Of a stretch of DNA of 64,000 nt, positions 39,205 to 48,081 are shown in pieces. This DNA comes from Xenorhabdus ishibashii (GTDB lineage: Bacteria; Pseudomonadota; Gammaproteobacteria; Enterobacterales; Enterobacteriaceae), in contig NZ_NJAK01000001.1 in the NCBI RefSeq assembly GCF_002632755.1, forward strand, positions 496,001-560,000, given 5' to 3'. The notes beneath the pieces are model-generated. The model searched no databases. It was not told the origin of the DNA and saw nothing but the letters and a program-made list of their open reading frames with translations. A program made the position numbers and the translations under genes. Position 1 is the first letter of the stretch, and the number at the start of each line of letters is the position of its first letter.

Positions 39205-39915
39205 CTATCGACGATCACCCAAAATACGCAGCAACATCAGGAACAGGTTAATGAAGTCCAGATACAGAGTCAGGGCGCCAGTAATCGAGTATCTGCGCAG
39301 GTTCTCTTTATCATTGACATCCAGTTGTTCACCCATCTCTTTCAGTTTTTGGGTATCGTATGCTGTCAAGCCAGCAAAAATGACAACACCGATATAGGTG
39401 ATTGCCCACATTAACGCTGAGCTTTTCAGCCAGATATTTAGCAAAGAAGCCAGAACAATACCAATTAGCCCCATAAACAGGAAACTACCCAGACCACTCA
39501 GGCTACGCTTAGTGGTATAACCATAAAGGCTCAATGCACCGAACATACCCGCTGAAACGACAAATGTACTGGCAATAGAACTGGCGGTGTAAGCTATAAA
39601 GATACTGGAAAGTGTCAACCCCGTTAGCATGGAGTACAACATAAACAGCCCTGTCGCCATTGCCCCACTCATTTTATGAACCAAACCAGACAGCACAAAT
39701 ACTAACGCAAGCTGTGCGATGATTAAGCCATAAAAAACAATAGAGCTACTGAAAATGGCGTATAAAATTTCAGGGGTATTTGCCACATACCATGCAACAA
39801 ATGCGGTTAACAGCAAGCCACAAGTCATCCAACCGTAGACTTGTGCCATGTAAGTTTGTATACCAGAACCAGTTTTCTGGACAATCGAATCATTAGAACG
39901 TTGATATCGATCCAT
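39205..39915 (-). CDS. ybhL: BAX inhibitor-1 family membrane protein YbhL
   Basis: The 236-residue protein has seven hydrophobic segments and belongs to the BI-1/YccA/YbhL family of membrane proteins. It matches E. coli YbhL almost throughout, including YMAQVYGWMT, GYTTKRSLSGLG, LTAYDTQKLKEMGEQ and the C-terminal LYLDFINLFLMLLRI. Some bacterial family members act as pH-sensitive calcium leak channels; the role of YbhL is not settled. It lies downstream of moaE in the same direction, with a 205-base gap, and is probably a separate unit. Confidence 0.94.
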   Translation of the reverse strand: MDRYQRSNDSIVQKTGSGIQTYMAQVYGWMTCGLLLTAFVAWYVANTPEILYAIFSSSIVFYGLIIAQLALVFVLSGLVHKMSGAMATGLFMLYSMLTGLTLSSIFIAYTASSIASTFVVSAGMFGALSLYGYTTKRSLSGLGSFLFMGLIGIVLASLLNIWLKSSALMWAITYIGVVIFAGLTAYDTQKLKEMGEQLDVNDKENLRRYSITGALTLYLDFINLFLMLLRILGDRR

Positions 39916-40120
39916 GATGATTACCTTTTCATGATAATGTTTAGGGATTAAGAATGTTTAAAAATAAACAATCTATTCAAAAGTTATACATTAGCATAGA
40001 ACATTAATAAAACCATCCGCCAATTAATGGCAATTTCAGTGACATATTATTTATTTATCCCGTTTTCAAGATAGTCCGCAGAACGAATCACCAAATGCTG
40101 TTTTGCCGCCTGATTACCCA

Positions 40121-40579
40121 TTATTGTGACCAGCGATTTACCGCATCCTGGTCGCTCTGCCTTGCCTCTACCCAGCGCTCTCCTTCCACAAGAGACTCTT
40201 TTTTCCAAAATGGTGCCTTAGTTTTCAGATAATCCATGATAAATTCAGCCGCCGTAAACGCCATGTTACGGTGAGAACTGGTGACACCAACAAATACAAT
40301 CTCATCCTTCGGGTACAATTCACCAATACGATGAATAATGCTGACGCGTTGCAATGACCAACGTTGGCGGGCTTCGTCAACAATTTTCTGCAACATTTTT
40401 TCTGTCATGCCAGCATAATGTTCCAATACCAGTGCTTTAACGGTGTCCCCTAAATTATGGTTACGAACTTTTCCGATAAAAGTCACAACTGCGCCATCTT
40501 CATCACACTGCGAGAGCCATCGATATTCTTCACCAACATCAAATGTCTCCCGTTGAATACTGATCCGCGTATTTTCCAT
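40121..40579 (-). CDS. moaE: Molybdopterin synthase catalytic subunit
   Basis: MoaE is the large subunit of molybdopterin synthase, which uses sulfur carried by MoaD to turn cyclic pyranopterin monophosphate into molybdopterin. The 152 residues match E. coli MoaE. The active-site region KTKAPFWKKE (about residues 118-127) supplies the conserved lysines, and RIGELYPKDEIVFVGV and SSHRNMAF are also intact. It is the last gene of moaA-C-D-E, starting 2 bases after the moaD stop. Confidence 0.97.
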   Translation of the reverse strand: MENTRISIQRETFDVGEEYRWLSQCDEDGAVVTFIGKVRNHNLGDTVKALVLEHYAGMTEKMLQKIVDEARQRWSLQRVSIIHRIGELYPKDEIVFVGVTSSHRNMAFTAAEFIMDYLKTKAPFWKKESLVEGERWVEARQSDQDAVNRWSQ

Positions 40580-40581
40580 TT

Positions 40582-40827
40582 TTATCCCCCCGTAACAGGC
40601 GGGAAAAAAGCCACTTCATCACCATCATTCAAGGCATGTTCAGCGTGGACAAAAGATTGATTGACAGCAGACAACACTTTGCCTTCTTCCAATGCCAATG
40701 CCCATCGTTCTCCCTTTTCAGTCAGGGCATGACGAAGATGCGCTACCGTTGGATATTCATTAGGTAGCTCAAGTGAATCCGTTCCTACCAGCTCACGGAC
40801 TTGAGCAAAAAATAGTACCGTTATCAT
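40582..40827 (-). CDS. moaD: Molybdopterin synthase sulfur carrier subunit
   Basis: MoaD is a ubiquitin-like sulfur carrier of 81 residues that ends in the required Gly-Gly (FFPPVTGG). MoeB adenylates this end before it receives sulfur. The start overlaps the moaC stop in an ATGA arrangement and moaE follows 2 bases later, so the three genes are tightly coupled. Confidence 0.97.
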   Translation of the reverse strand: MITVLFFAQVRELVGTDSLELPNEYPTVAHLRHALTEKGERWALALEEGKVLSAVNQSFVHAEHALNDGDEVAFFPPVTGG

Positions 40828-41303
40828 GCGATCACCTTAAAATCCCCTGATTTACCGCCACTTTTTTCCAACAAACGCACAGGCCCAATGACCATATCTT
40901 TTTGTACCGCTTTGCACATGTCATAAATGGTCAAAGCGGCCACAGATACCGCTGTCAAAGCTTCCATTTCCACACCCGTTTTTCCTGTCAGGCGGCAATA
41001 GGATTCGATTCTGACACGATTGTGTTCTGTTTGCGCTTCCAGCCGAACTTCCACTTTACTAAGCAGCAGAGGATGGCACAGCGGGATCAACTCCCACGTC
41101 CGCTTCGCCGCCTGAATACCTGCGATACGGGCGGTCGCAAAAACATCTCCTTTGTGGTGATCACCCGCGATAATCATGGCCAAAGTTTCCGCCTGCATTT
41201 CAACAAAAGCTTCTGCCCGTGCTTCACGCACTGTTTCTGATTTGGCAGAAATATCCACCATATGCGCTTCACCCGATGTGTTGATATGGGTTAATTGAGA
41301 CAT
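40824..41303 (-). CDS. moaC: Cyclic pyranopterin monophosphate synthase
   Basis: MoaC converts the MoaA product 3',8-cyclo-GTP to cyclic pyranopterin monophosphate. The 159 residues match E. coli MoaC, with [36 protein letters not shown] and the MCKAVQKDM stretch that carries catalytic residues. It follows moaA by 33 bases. E. coli has moaB between moaA and moaC; here moaB is absent. Confidence 0.97.
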   Translation of the reverse strand: MSQLTHINTSGEAHMVDISAKSETVREARAEAFVEMQAETLAMIIAGDHHKGDVFATARIAGIQAAKRTWELIPLCHPLLLSKVEVRLEAQTEHNRVRIESYCRLTGKTGVEMEALTAVSVAALTIYDMCKAVQKDMVIGPVRLLEKSGGKSGDFKVIA

Positions 41304-41336
41304 TCTTTGCTCCTGAAAATAAATCTTGCAACTAAG

Positions 41337-42316
41337 CTAACCGCCAATAAAAGAAAGGTTCGGGGTGATACCGCTGTCCCCCTGATGTAAAAAGTGGGTT
41401 TCACGCTTATGGCGCAACCCACCTTGAATACGTAGTTTCAGGGCATCCAGTGATGCGTCATCAGACAATAAATCACGCAATGGAATGCCCTGTTCGCCAA
41501 ACAAGCACAAATGAAGATTGCCAATTGCGGATACCCTCAGGCGGTTGCAACTTTGGCAAAAGTCTTTTTCATACGGCATGATAAGGCCAATTTCGCCCTG
41601 ATAATCGGAGTGGCGGAAAACTTGAGCCGGCCCATCACTGCGCGCACGTTGCTGTTGTTGCCACCCTTTCTGTAGCAATTGACGGCGGATCACTTCTCCA
41701 GAAAGATGATGACGATGAAAAATGGCACGACCTTCTCCCGTTTCCATCAATTCAATAAAACGCAACTGGATAGGACGGTGTTTAATCCAATCAAGAAAGG
41801 CGGGCAGGTTGGTATCATTCACATTCTTCATCAACACGACATTGACTTTCACTGTGGTGAATCCCGCCTCAAAAGCGGTATCAATGCCACGCATAATCTG
41901 GAAAAATTTATCTTGTCCGGTAATAGCGTAAAATTGACGGGGATCTAAACTATCAATACTCACATTAATTGCTGTCAAACCAGCCGATTTCCATTGGGAG
42001 ACATCCCGTTCCATACGGTAACCATTAGTTGTGACTGCAATTTTTTTGATTTGTGGATTTTCATGAACCGCAGCGATGATGTCGCAAAAATCACGGCGCA
42101 TGGTAGGTTCCCCCCCGTTAGGCGAATTTTTTCTGTGCCAAGTTCAGCAAATGCTCGGCTGACACGACGAATTTCTGGCAGGGAAAGGAATGATTGATGA
42201 CCACGAGGCCGGTATCCCTCAGGCAGACAATAGGTGCAACGAAAGTTACACACATCGGTAATAGACAACCTCAAGTAATAGAACTTACGCGAAAATGCAT
42301 CTACAAGTTGTTCCAC
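41337..42316 (-). pseudogene. moaA: moaA with a single-base frameshift (GTP 3',8-cyclase)
   Basis: MoaA is the radical-SAM enzyme that starts molybdenum-cofactor synthesis from GTP. The N-terminal part, from GTG 42316 (GGAAGG 7 bases ahead), reads [18 protein letters not shown] and holds the SAM cluster motif CNFRCTYC. At a run of seven G (plus-strand C at 42110-42116), the frame breaks after EKIRLTGG. One more G would restore [17 protein letters not shown] and a 326-residue protein like that of E. coli (329). As given, the upstream part ends after about 46 foreign residues. The downstream part carries the second cluster cysteines (CQSCNRL...LCLFGE) and the terminal GG. The break may be a real mutation, a phase-variable tract or a sequencing error. 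Confidence 0.9.
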
Positions 42317-42319
42317 AAT

Positions 42320-42452
42320 AACACCTTCCAAGTACGGGAGATACCGGCATTTCTGCCTTGCATCCTGGTGACTCAGGAGCCACGGCCAAAGCATCATATC
42401 AATGTGGTATCCATTTGATAGAACAGCGACTTAGACACAGAGGCTAGGAGTT
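42320..42452 (-). promoter_or_regulatory. Molybdenum-cofactor (Moco) riboswitch ahead of moaA
   Basis: The transcript leader of moaA matches, from memory, the E. coli moaA Moco aptamer in all its conserved blocks and in the right order. These are CTAGCCTCTGTG, then GATGCTTTGGCCGTGGC, then GTCACCAGGATG, then TCTCCCGTACTTGGAAGG. The last block merges with the ribosome site of the GTG start, as expected for a switch that hides the site when the cofactor is plentiful. The variable hairpin (GGCAGAAATGCC) replaces the longer E. coli one. Confidence 0.9.
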
Positions 42453-42548
42453 AATATCAGTTAAATTTTTATATGAATATAGGTGCGAGCAGCGATGTGC
42501 TTGCCGAAAATTCTAACGCTTAAGGTAACAAAAAGCGAATGTCATATT

Positions 42549-42572
42549 CGATATATATCTTATTACACAACG
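42549..42572 (-). promoter_or_regulatory. Candidate ModE operator upstream of moaA
   Basis: On the minus strand the sequence is CGTTGTGT-N8-ATATATCG. The half-sites resemble those of the modA operator in this window (CGTTGTAT) and have the same 8-8-8 spacing. In E. coli ModE-molybdate activates moaA. The site is 97 bases upstream of the riboswitch and 49 bases from the insertion sequence. Confidence 0.6.
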
Positions 42573-42613
42573 AGTTAGCTAATTGTTATAACAACCGTCT
42601 CCTGCGATATTTC

Positions 42614-42620
42614 TAAGCTA
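42614..42620. repeat. Target-site duplication, left copy
   Basis: TAAGCTA directly abuts the left ACCC end of the insertion sequence and is repeated exactly on the other side. Confidence 0.9.
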
Positions 42621-43609
42621 ACCCGAATTCTGCTTAAGCCATCATTGGAACAGCGTCTTCTGAGTAGAAAACTTTCAGTGATGGTTTTTTCAATTTAAGG
42701 CAGTAAGCGATCAGTCCACCTAAAACGGTCAACATAAATCCTCTTATACTTCGGTGGCGAGAGTGCTCTATCTGAGAAATTAATTTTAATTGTCCATTAA
42801 TCGTTTCAATGATAAAACGCTTTTTTAACATTATCTTATCCCACTCAGCTTGCATACGGGCTTTCATGTTACGCCGTTTTTTCGTGATGAAAGTGACACC
42901 GCTGTTGGCTAAATCGTCCGCCAATTCCTGACTCAGATAACCTTTATCGCCGTAAAGAGAACCCATTAATTCTGTGGTTAATTCGCGAACCGGTTCCCGA
43001 TCATCCACATTACCGGCCGTGACTTTAAGCGCGAGAATTTCCCCCTGATGATTGACAACCAAGTGTAATTTGAAACCATAAAACCATCCCATTGAATTTT
43101 TTCCACGCTGTGCGATCCCCGCAAAGACCTTATGTCGAGGGATGCGAATGTTATGGCAGACACTCAAACTGGTGGAATCAATAAAAGCAATGCCTGTGGG
43201 TTTCCCTTTTAATTGAGTCAGATAGCTGCATAATGGCACCAAAACGGAAGGGGCAACGCTGATAAAACGGGTATAACTGAGTAAAGTGGCGAAGTCGCGG
43301 TGGTGGTATTGCCAAATATGTTTCAAATAAAAATTTTTAAAATCACGGTAATGCGACATATGAAAAAGGATCAAAATGGTCATGATTTCACTGGGATACA
43401 TATGACCTTGTCGGCGGCGTAAACGATGCCCACTCTCAAGGCAAAATTGTTCCCATTGAGGAATGAAAAAACGGCAAAAATCATCGACATCACAGAAAAT
43501 TTCAACTAACTTGTCCATAGCCTGTTCCCCCTCGGAGTTGTTTTCGGTGTGCACCAAAACTTTGCTCCTGGAACAGGCTTCTCGTCAATTTCTTATCCAG
43601 AATTCGGGT
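42621..43609 (-). mobile_element. IS982-family insertion sequence, complete
   Basis: The 989-bp element begins ACCCGAATTCTG and ends with its exact complement CAGAATTCGGGT. The terminal repeat extends, with two mismatches, to 18 bases (TAAG at the inner side). A 7-bp direct repeat TAAGCTA flanks it. It carries one transposase gene of IS982 type on the minus strand. The perfect duplication and intact gene point to a recent insertion. It separates moaA and its ModE site from ybhK, which are adjacent in E. coli. Confidence 0.93.
42634..43518 (-). CDS. IS982-family transposase
   Basis: The 294-residue protein from ATG 43518 starts MDKLVEIFCDVDDFCRFF, the hallmark of IS982 transposases. The DDE triad candidates lie in FIDSTSLSV, LYGDKGYLS and ETINGQLKLI. 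It appears complete and without stop or frameshift, so the element could be active. A purine-rich site (GAGGGGGAACAGG) lies before the chosen ATG; an in-frame start at 43557 adds 13 residues unlike the family. The stop codon lies inside the left terminal repeat region. Confidence 0.93.
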   Translation of the reverse strand: MDKLVEIFCDVDDFCRFFIPQWEQFCLESGHRLRRRQGHMYPSEIMTILILFHMSHYRDFKNFYLKHIWQYHHRDFATLLSYTRFISVAPSVLVPLCSYLTQLKGKPTGIAFIDSTSLSVCHNIRIPRHKVFAGIAQRGKNSMGWFYGFKLHLVVNHQGEILALKVTAGNVDDREPVRELTTELMGSLYGDKGYLSQELADDLANSGVTFITKKRRNMKARMQAEWDKIMLKKRFIIETINGQLKLISQIEHSRHRSIRGFMLTVLGGLIAYCLKLKKPSLKVFYSEDAVPMMA

Positions 43610-43616
43610 TAAGCTA
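43610..43616. repeat. Target-site duplication, right copy
   Basis: TAAGCTA follows the right GGGT end of the insertion sequence and equals the left copy. Confidence 0.9.
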
Positions 43617-43738
43617 TCGTTCGAAAACTTCACGCAAAGATCGCACAAAATCACCTCAATTTCTGAAAGTATCCTGTTTTATGATAAATTATATGAGATT
43701 TATTAAAGCCCCTACGTTTAGCCAGTAACAGGAATCCT

Positions 43739-44647
43739 ATGCGAAATCGCACATTAGCTGACTTGGATCGCGTTGTCGCCCTCGGTGGCGGTCATGGACT
43801 TGGACGCGTGATGTCTTCCCTTTCTTCCCTTGGCGCCCGCCTGACAGGCATTGTAACGACAACGGATAATGGAGGCTCAACCGGCAGAATACGGCGTTCG
43901 GAAGGCGGGATTGCATGGGGAGATATGCGCAATTGCCTCAATCAGTTAATCACGGAGCCTACCATTGCTTCTGCCATGTTTGAATATCGGTTCAATGGCA
44001 ATGGCGAATTAGCCGGACATAATTTGGGTAATTTGATGTTAAAAGCGCTGGATCATTTAAGTGTCCGTCCTCTTGAGGCGATTAACCTGATCCGCAATCT
44101 ACTGAAAGTTAATGCACAGTTAATTCCCATGTCAGAACAGTCAGTTGATTTAATGGCAATCGATGATCAAGGTAATACCGTTTATGGTGAAGTGAATATC
44201 GATCAGCTCAATTGTGTACCACAGGAGCTATCGCTTTATCCCCATGTCAATGCCACTAAAGAAGCATTGGATGCGATTGAGCAAGCAGATTTGATTTTGA
44301 TCGGCCCTGGCAGCTTTTTCACCAGCCTGATGCCCTTGTTGTTACTGGATGATTTGACGCAATCCCTGCGACGCAGTAATGCGAATATGATTTATATCGG
44401 TAATTTAGGCAAAGAACTCAGCCACGCGGCTGCCAATCTATCATTAGCAGATAAACTTGCCATCATGGAGGACAAGATTGGCCGCAAGATGATTAATGCG
44501 CTTATTGTCGGCCCGCGTACCGATATTAACCCTTTCAGTGACCGCGTTGTGACACAACAGATTTTGGAAGCGCAGGATATCCCTTACCGTCACGATCGTG
44601 AATTATTGCGTCAGGCAATTGAGCATACTCTGCAAAAATTGGGTTAG
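43739..44647 (+). CDS. ybhK: YvcK/CofD-like protein YbhK
   Basis: This 302-residue cytosolic protein belongs to the YvcK/YbhK branch of the CofD family. Bacillus YvcK binds UDP-sugars and supports growth on gluconeogenic carbon and cell shape; the E. coli homologue is less studied. Family stretches are [17 protein letters not shown] at residues 12-28, [15 protein letters not shown] at 40-54 and [18 protein letters not shown] near 187. It lies between moaA and uvrB as in E. coli, but the insertion sequence now sits on its 5' side, 129 bases away, and may have changed its promoter. Confidence 0.94.
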   Translation: MRNRTLADLDRVVALGGGHGLGRVMSSLSSLGARLTGIVTTTDNGGSTGRIRRSEGGIAWGDMRNCLNQLITEPTIASAMFEYRFNGNGELAGHNLGNLMLKALDHLSVRPLEAINLIRNLLKVNAQLIPMSEQSVDLMAIDDQGNTVYGEVNIDQLNCVPQELSLYPHVNATKEALDAIEQADLILIGPGSFFTSLMPLLLLDDLTQSLRRSNANMIYIGNLGKELSHAAANLSLADKLAIMEDKIGRKMINALIVGPRTDINPFSDRVVTQQILEAQDIPYRHDRELLRQAIEHTLQKLG

Positions 44648-44784
44648 CATTTCTGGTTGGGTAGCAATATCCATAGATTAGATAGGAATAGAGAGTGAGG
44701 CATTCGCTCTCCATCCCAAATTGACTTCGTATTATCAATACATTATAGCCAAAACCTCACAGCCATCCCTTTCAAGACCAGTAT

Positions 44785-46812
44785 TCAGGAATTAGTAATA
44801 AATTGCGCCCGCAATGACTGAATCTGGTCACGAATATTGGCCGCCTGTTCAAACTCAAGATCCCGTGCATGTTGGTACATTTTTTCTTCCAGTTCACGGA
44901 TTTTTCTCTCCAGCCCTTTTGCCGACAGGTTGCGGTAATCATCTGTACCCAAGGTAACTTTACTTTTTCCTTTGGCCTTCCCTTTGCCATTAACCGGCTG
45001 ACCAATTTTCAGGATGTCACCAATTTTTTTCTTCAAACCTTGCGGTACGATGCCGTGCTCTTGGTTAAATGCCTGCTGTTTAGCACGACGACGTTCTGTT
45101 TCTTCAATAGCTCTTGCCATCGAATCTGTAATTTTGTCACCATATAAAATGGCCTTACCATGCAGGTTACGTGCTGCACGACCGATGGTCTGGATCAGTG
45201 AGCGCTCTGAACGAAGGAAACCCTCTTTATCCGCGTCCAAAATTGCTACAAGGGAAACTTCCGGCATATCCAAACCTTCACGCAATAAGTTAATGCCAAC
45301 CAAAACATCAAATTCACCGAGGCGAAGATCACGGATAATTTCCACTCGCTCTACGGTATCAATGTCAGAATGGAGATAACGTACTCGCTCACCATGTTCT
45401 TCCAGATATTCCGTTAAATCTTCCGCCATGCGTTTGGTTAAAGTTGTGACCAACACCCGCTCATTTTTTGCCGCACGGATACGAATTTCAGACAATAAAT
45501 CGTCCACTTGGGTTGACACAGGACGAACTTCAACTTCAGGGTCAATTAGCCCCGTCGGACGCACAACTTGTTCAACAACATCATTGCCCGCTTTCTCCAG
45601 TTCATAATTGCCAGGTGTGGCTGAAACATAAATGGTTTGCGGCGCCAGAGCCGCAAATTCCTCAAACCGTAATGGACGGTTATCCAACGCTGACGGCAAA
45701 CGGAAGCCATATTCCACCAATGTTTCCTTGCGGGAGCGATCCCCTCGGTACATTCCACCAATCTGTGGAATGGTGACATGGGATTCATCCACCACCAACA
45801 AACCATCTGCCGGCAGGTAGTCAAACAACGTTGGAGGTGGTTCACCGGCAGAACGTCCAGAAAGATAACGGGAATAGTTTTCAATACCAGAGCAGTAGCC
45901 CAGTTCATTCATCATTTCGAGATCGAATTGTGTTCGCTGGGTGACACGCTGTTCTTCCAATAATTTATCTGACGCCAACAGGATTTTGCGCCGTTGTTCC
46001 AGCTCAATCTTAATCTCCTCCATCGCCTGAAGGATACGTTCACGCGGTGTCACATAGTGGGTCTTGGGATAGATGGTATAACGCGGCACATGGTACTCTA
46101 TCTGTCCCGTCAGCGGATCAAACAGGGAAAGGCGTTCGACTTCATCATCAAACAATTCTACGCGTAAAGCACGTTCATCCGATTCTGCGGGAAAAATATC
46201 GATGACTTCACCACGTACCCGAAATGTTCCGCGCTGGAATGCCTGATCATTACGGGTATATTGCAGTTCCGCTAAACGACGCAAGATAGTGCGCTGGTCA
46301 ATTAACATGCCCTCAGTTAAATGAAGCATCATTTTCAAATAGCTATCAGGATCACCTAAACCGTAAATCGCGGAAACAGAAGCTACTACGACGACATCAC
46401 GGCGTTCCAGCAAAGCTTTCGTTGCGGACAGTCGCATCTGTTCAATATGTTCATTCACTGAAGCATCTTTTTCGATAAAAGTATCGGAACTGGGTACGTA
46501 GGCTTCTGGTTGGTAATAATCGTAATAGGAAACAAAATACTCCACTGCATTCTCAGGGAAAAACGCTTTCATTTCGCTATAGAGCTGTGCCGCCAGTGTT
46601 TTATTGGGAGCAAGGATCATGGTGGGTCGATTTAAGTTTGCGATAACATTGGCAATCGTGAAAGTTTTACCCGATCCCGTTACTCCCAGAAGTGTTTGAT
46701 GAGCCAGTCCATCTTCTAACCCTTCCTGCAACTGTCTGATAGCCGATGGCTGATCACCTGCCGGTTTAAAATCAGAGTGTAACTTAAATACTTTATTCGT
46801 TTCTTTGCTCAT
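44785..46812 (-). CDS. uvrB: Excinuclease ABC subunit B
   Basis: UvrB is the damage-verification helicase of nucleotide excision repair. From ATG 46812 the 675 residues align with E. coli UvrB (673). Walker A is GVTGSGKTF. The beta-hairpin region is [35 protein letters not shown] in part, and helicase motif VI is QTIGRAARN. The C-terminal UVR domain ([17 protein letters not shown]) binds UvrC. A reading from 46854 adds 14 residues that overlap the LexA region and have no homology. A LexA box lies 44 bases upstream. Confidence 0.97.
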   Translation of the reverse strand: MSKETNKVFKLHSDFKPAGDQPSAIRQLQEGLEDGLAHQTLLGVTGSGKTFTIANVIANLNRPTMILAPNKTLAAQLYSEMKAFFPENAVEYFVSYYDYYQPEAYVPSSDTFIEKDASVNEHIEQMRLSATKALLERRDVVVVASVSAIYGLGDPDSYLKMMLHLTEGMLIDQRTILRRLAELQYTRNDQAFQRGTFRVRGEVIDIFPAESDERALRVELFDDEVERLSLFDPLTGQIEYHVPRYTIYPKTHYVTPRERILQAMEEIKIELEQRRKILLASDKLLEEQRVTQRTQFDLEMMNELGYCSGIENYSRYLSGRSAGEPPPTLFDYLPADGLLVVDESHVTIPQIGGMYRGDRSRKETLVEYGFRLPSALDNRPLRFEEFAALAPQTIYVSATPGNYELEKAGNDVVEQVVRPTGLIDPEVEVRPVSTQVDDLLSEIRIRAAKNERVLVTTLTKRMAEDLTEYLEEHGERVRYLHSDIDTVERVEIIRDLRLGEFDVLVGINLLREGLDMPEVSLVAILDADKEGFLRSERSLIQTIGRAARNLHGKAILYGDKITDSMARAIEETERRRAKQQAFNQEHGIVPQGLKKKIGDILKIGQPVNGKGKAKGKSKVTLGTDDYRNLSAKGLERKIRELEEKMYQHARDLEFEQAANIRDQIQSLRAQFITNS

Positions 46813-46855
46813 TTCCCCACGCCATCCATACACTGACAAAATTATTTTTATCATA

Positions 46856-46871
46856 CTGGATAAAAAACCAG
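46856..46871 (-). promoter_or_regulatory. uvrB: LexA (SOS) box of uvrB
   Basis: CTGGATAAAAAACCAG fits the CTG-N10-CAG LexA consensus with an A-rich centre, 44 bases ahead of the uvrB start. E. coli uvrB is a known SOS gene with an operator at a similar position. Confidence 0.88.
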
Positions 46872-47397
46872 CTTCAAGTAAGTTGGCAAAATAATGTTAT
46901 TGCTTGGATGTTATTAACCTTTGCTTAACATCAAAGGTAACTATTTTTATCCCCAGATAATGATCTTGCTTTTTCCTATTTTTGTATTAACGACGGAAAT
47001 GATAAGACACTGAATAGCAAAGTGATACAAAAAGGAATTGATTTTATTTAACACATTGATATTGATTATAAAAAAATCCAAGTAGAGAATAACATCAAAT
47101 CTGGCGCAAGCCGCGTATTGCCTTGCTCGAGGATACTTTTCTAAAACTAATACACAAGGTTATCCACAGGAATAGTGGATAACTCAGCAAAACCTATTAA
47201 GCATAGGCGGTTGCAGAGTTATCCCCACTTATACATTTTTTCAATAGTGGAATATTTTTATGCTGCTTTAGGATTGATCCACGTTATTTGTTGATCAAAA
47301 ATGGCGCAATCGTTGTTGAAATAAAATACCTTCTACGTCATACCATCGATTAAAGCACAATCCTAAGTATGAATTTTAACTAACCCAAAATAAACAA
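46872..47397. other. 526-bp intergenic region between uvrB and bioD
   Basis: No gene is seen. It holds the uvrB promoter region at one side, DnaA-box-like sequences in the middle, and the end of the bio operon at the other side. No strong terminator follows bioD. Confidence 0.55.
47160..47227. promoter_or_regulatory. Cluster of DnaA-box-like sequences
   Basis: TTATCCACA (47160-47168) is a perfect consensus DnaA box. AGTGGATAA (47174-47182) is an inverted near-match, and TTATCCCCA (47219-47227) a third with one change. The first two also form an 8-bp hairpin. In E. coli DnaA binding upstream of uvrB has been reported, so the cluster may be conserved. Confidence 0.55.
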
Positions 47398-48081
47398 TTA
47401 GTTAACCAAAGAATCAATTGCAATATATTTTCCTGTGTTATTTTTATCATATGATTCATTCAGATAAGGAATGATTCCCAATAAAGGGGCGGGGATCATG
47501 CGCTCCAGTGTCTTCAAATAAGCAACCTGACGTTTGCCGGCGGGTTCAATTTCATTGGCAACCCAGCCTGCTAACTTTAGCCCTGCATGCTGAATTGCCT
47601 TTGCGGTTAATACAGCATGGTTGATACAGCCCAATTTGACACCAACTGTCAAAATTACCGGTAAATTCTCCTGAATCACCCAATCGGCAAAAGTCGTATT
47701 TTCCGATAATGGTGTATACCATCCTCCTGCGCCCTCAACCAAAACCCAGTCAGATTTTTTTACCAGTACTGCCAAACCTTCCGATAAAACGGAAAAATCT
47801 ATTGGTTGATTAAGTTCCGCACTTACAATGTGTGGCGATGTCGGTTCCATAAATACCAGCGGATTCACTTCCCGATAAGTGAGTGGCACCGTACTATTAC
47901 GCTGCAAGGCCAGCGCATCGCCATTACGTATTCCTTCTGATGTCATTTCACTTCCTGATGCCACAGGTTTATAACCGGCAGTCAAATATCCCTTCTCATT
48001 AGCCGCTTGCAGCAAGGCACAACTCACCACTGTTTTACCTACTTCTGTATCAGTTCCTGTAAGAAAGTATTTACTTGTCAC
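47398..48081 (-). CDS. bioD: Dethiobiotin synthetase
   Basis: BioD closes the ureido ring of dethiobiotin from diaminopelargonate, CO2 and ATP. From GTG 48081 the 227 residues align with E. coli BioD (225), starting [16 protein letters not shown], which includes the P-loop. GGAG lies 11 bases ahead of the GTG. ATG 48102 would add seven unsupported residues. It is the last gene of bioBFCD and overlaps the end of bioC by 11 bases. Confidence 0.95.
   Translation of the reverse strand: MTSKYFLTGTDTEVGKTVVSCALLQAANEKGYLTAGYKPVASGSEMTSEGIRNGDALALQRNSTVPLTYREVNPLVFMEPTSPHIVSAELNQPIDFSVLSEGLAVLVKKSDWVLVEGAGGWYTPLSENTTFADWVIQENLPVILTVGVKLGCINHAVLTAKAIQHAGLKLAGWVANEIEPAGKRQVAYLKTLERMIPAPLLGIIPYLNESYDKNNTGKYIAIDSLVN

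Noticed and set aside
42099..42120. Programmed ribosomal frameshift in moaA
   Set aside because: A G-run alone is not a known programmed slippery site in bacterial moaA, and no downstream stimulatory structure was evident; mutation or sequencing error is simpler.
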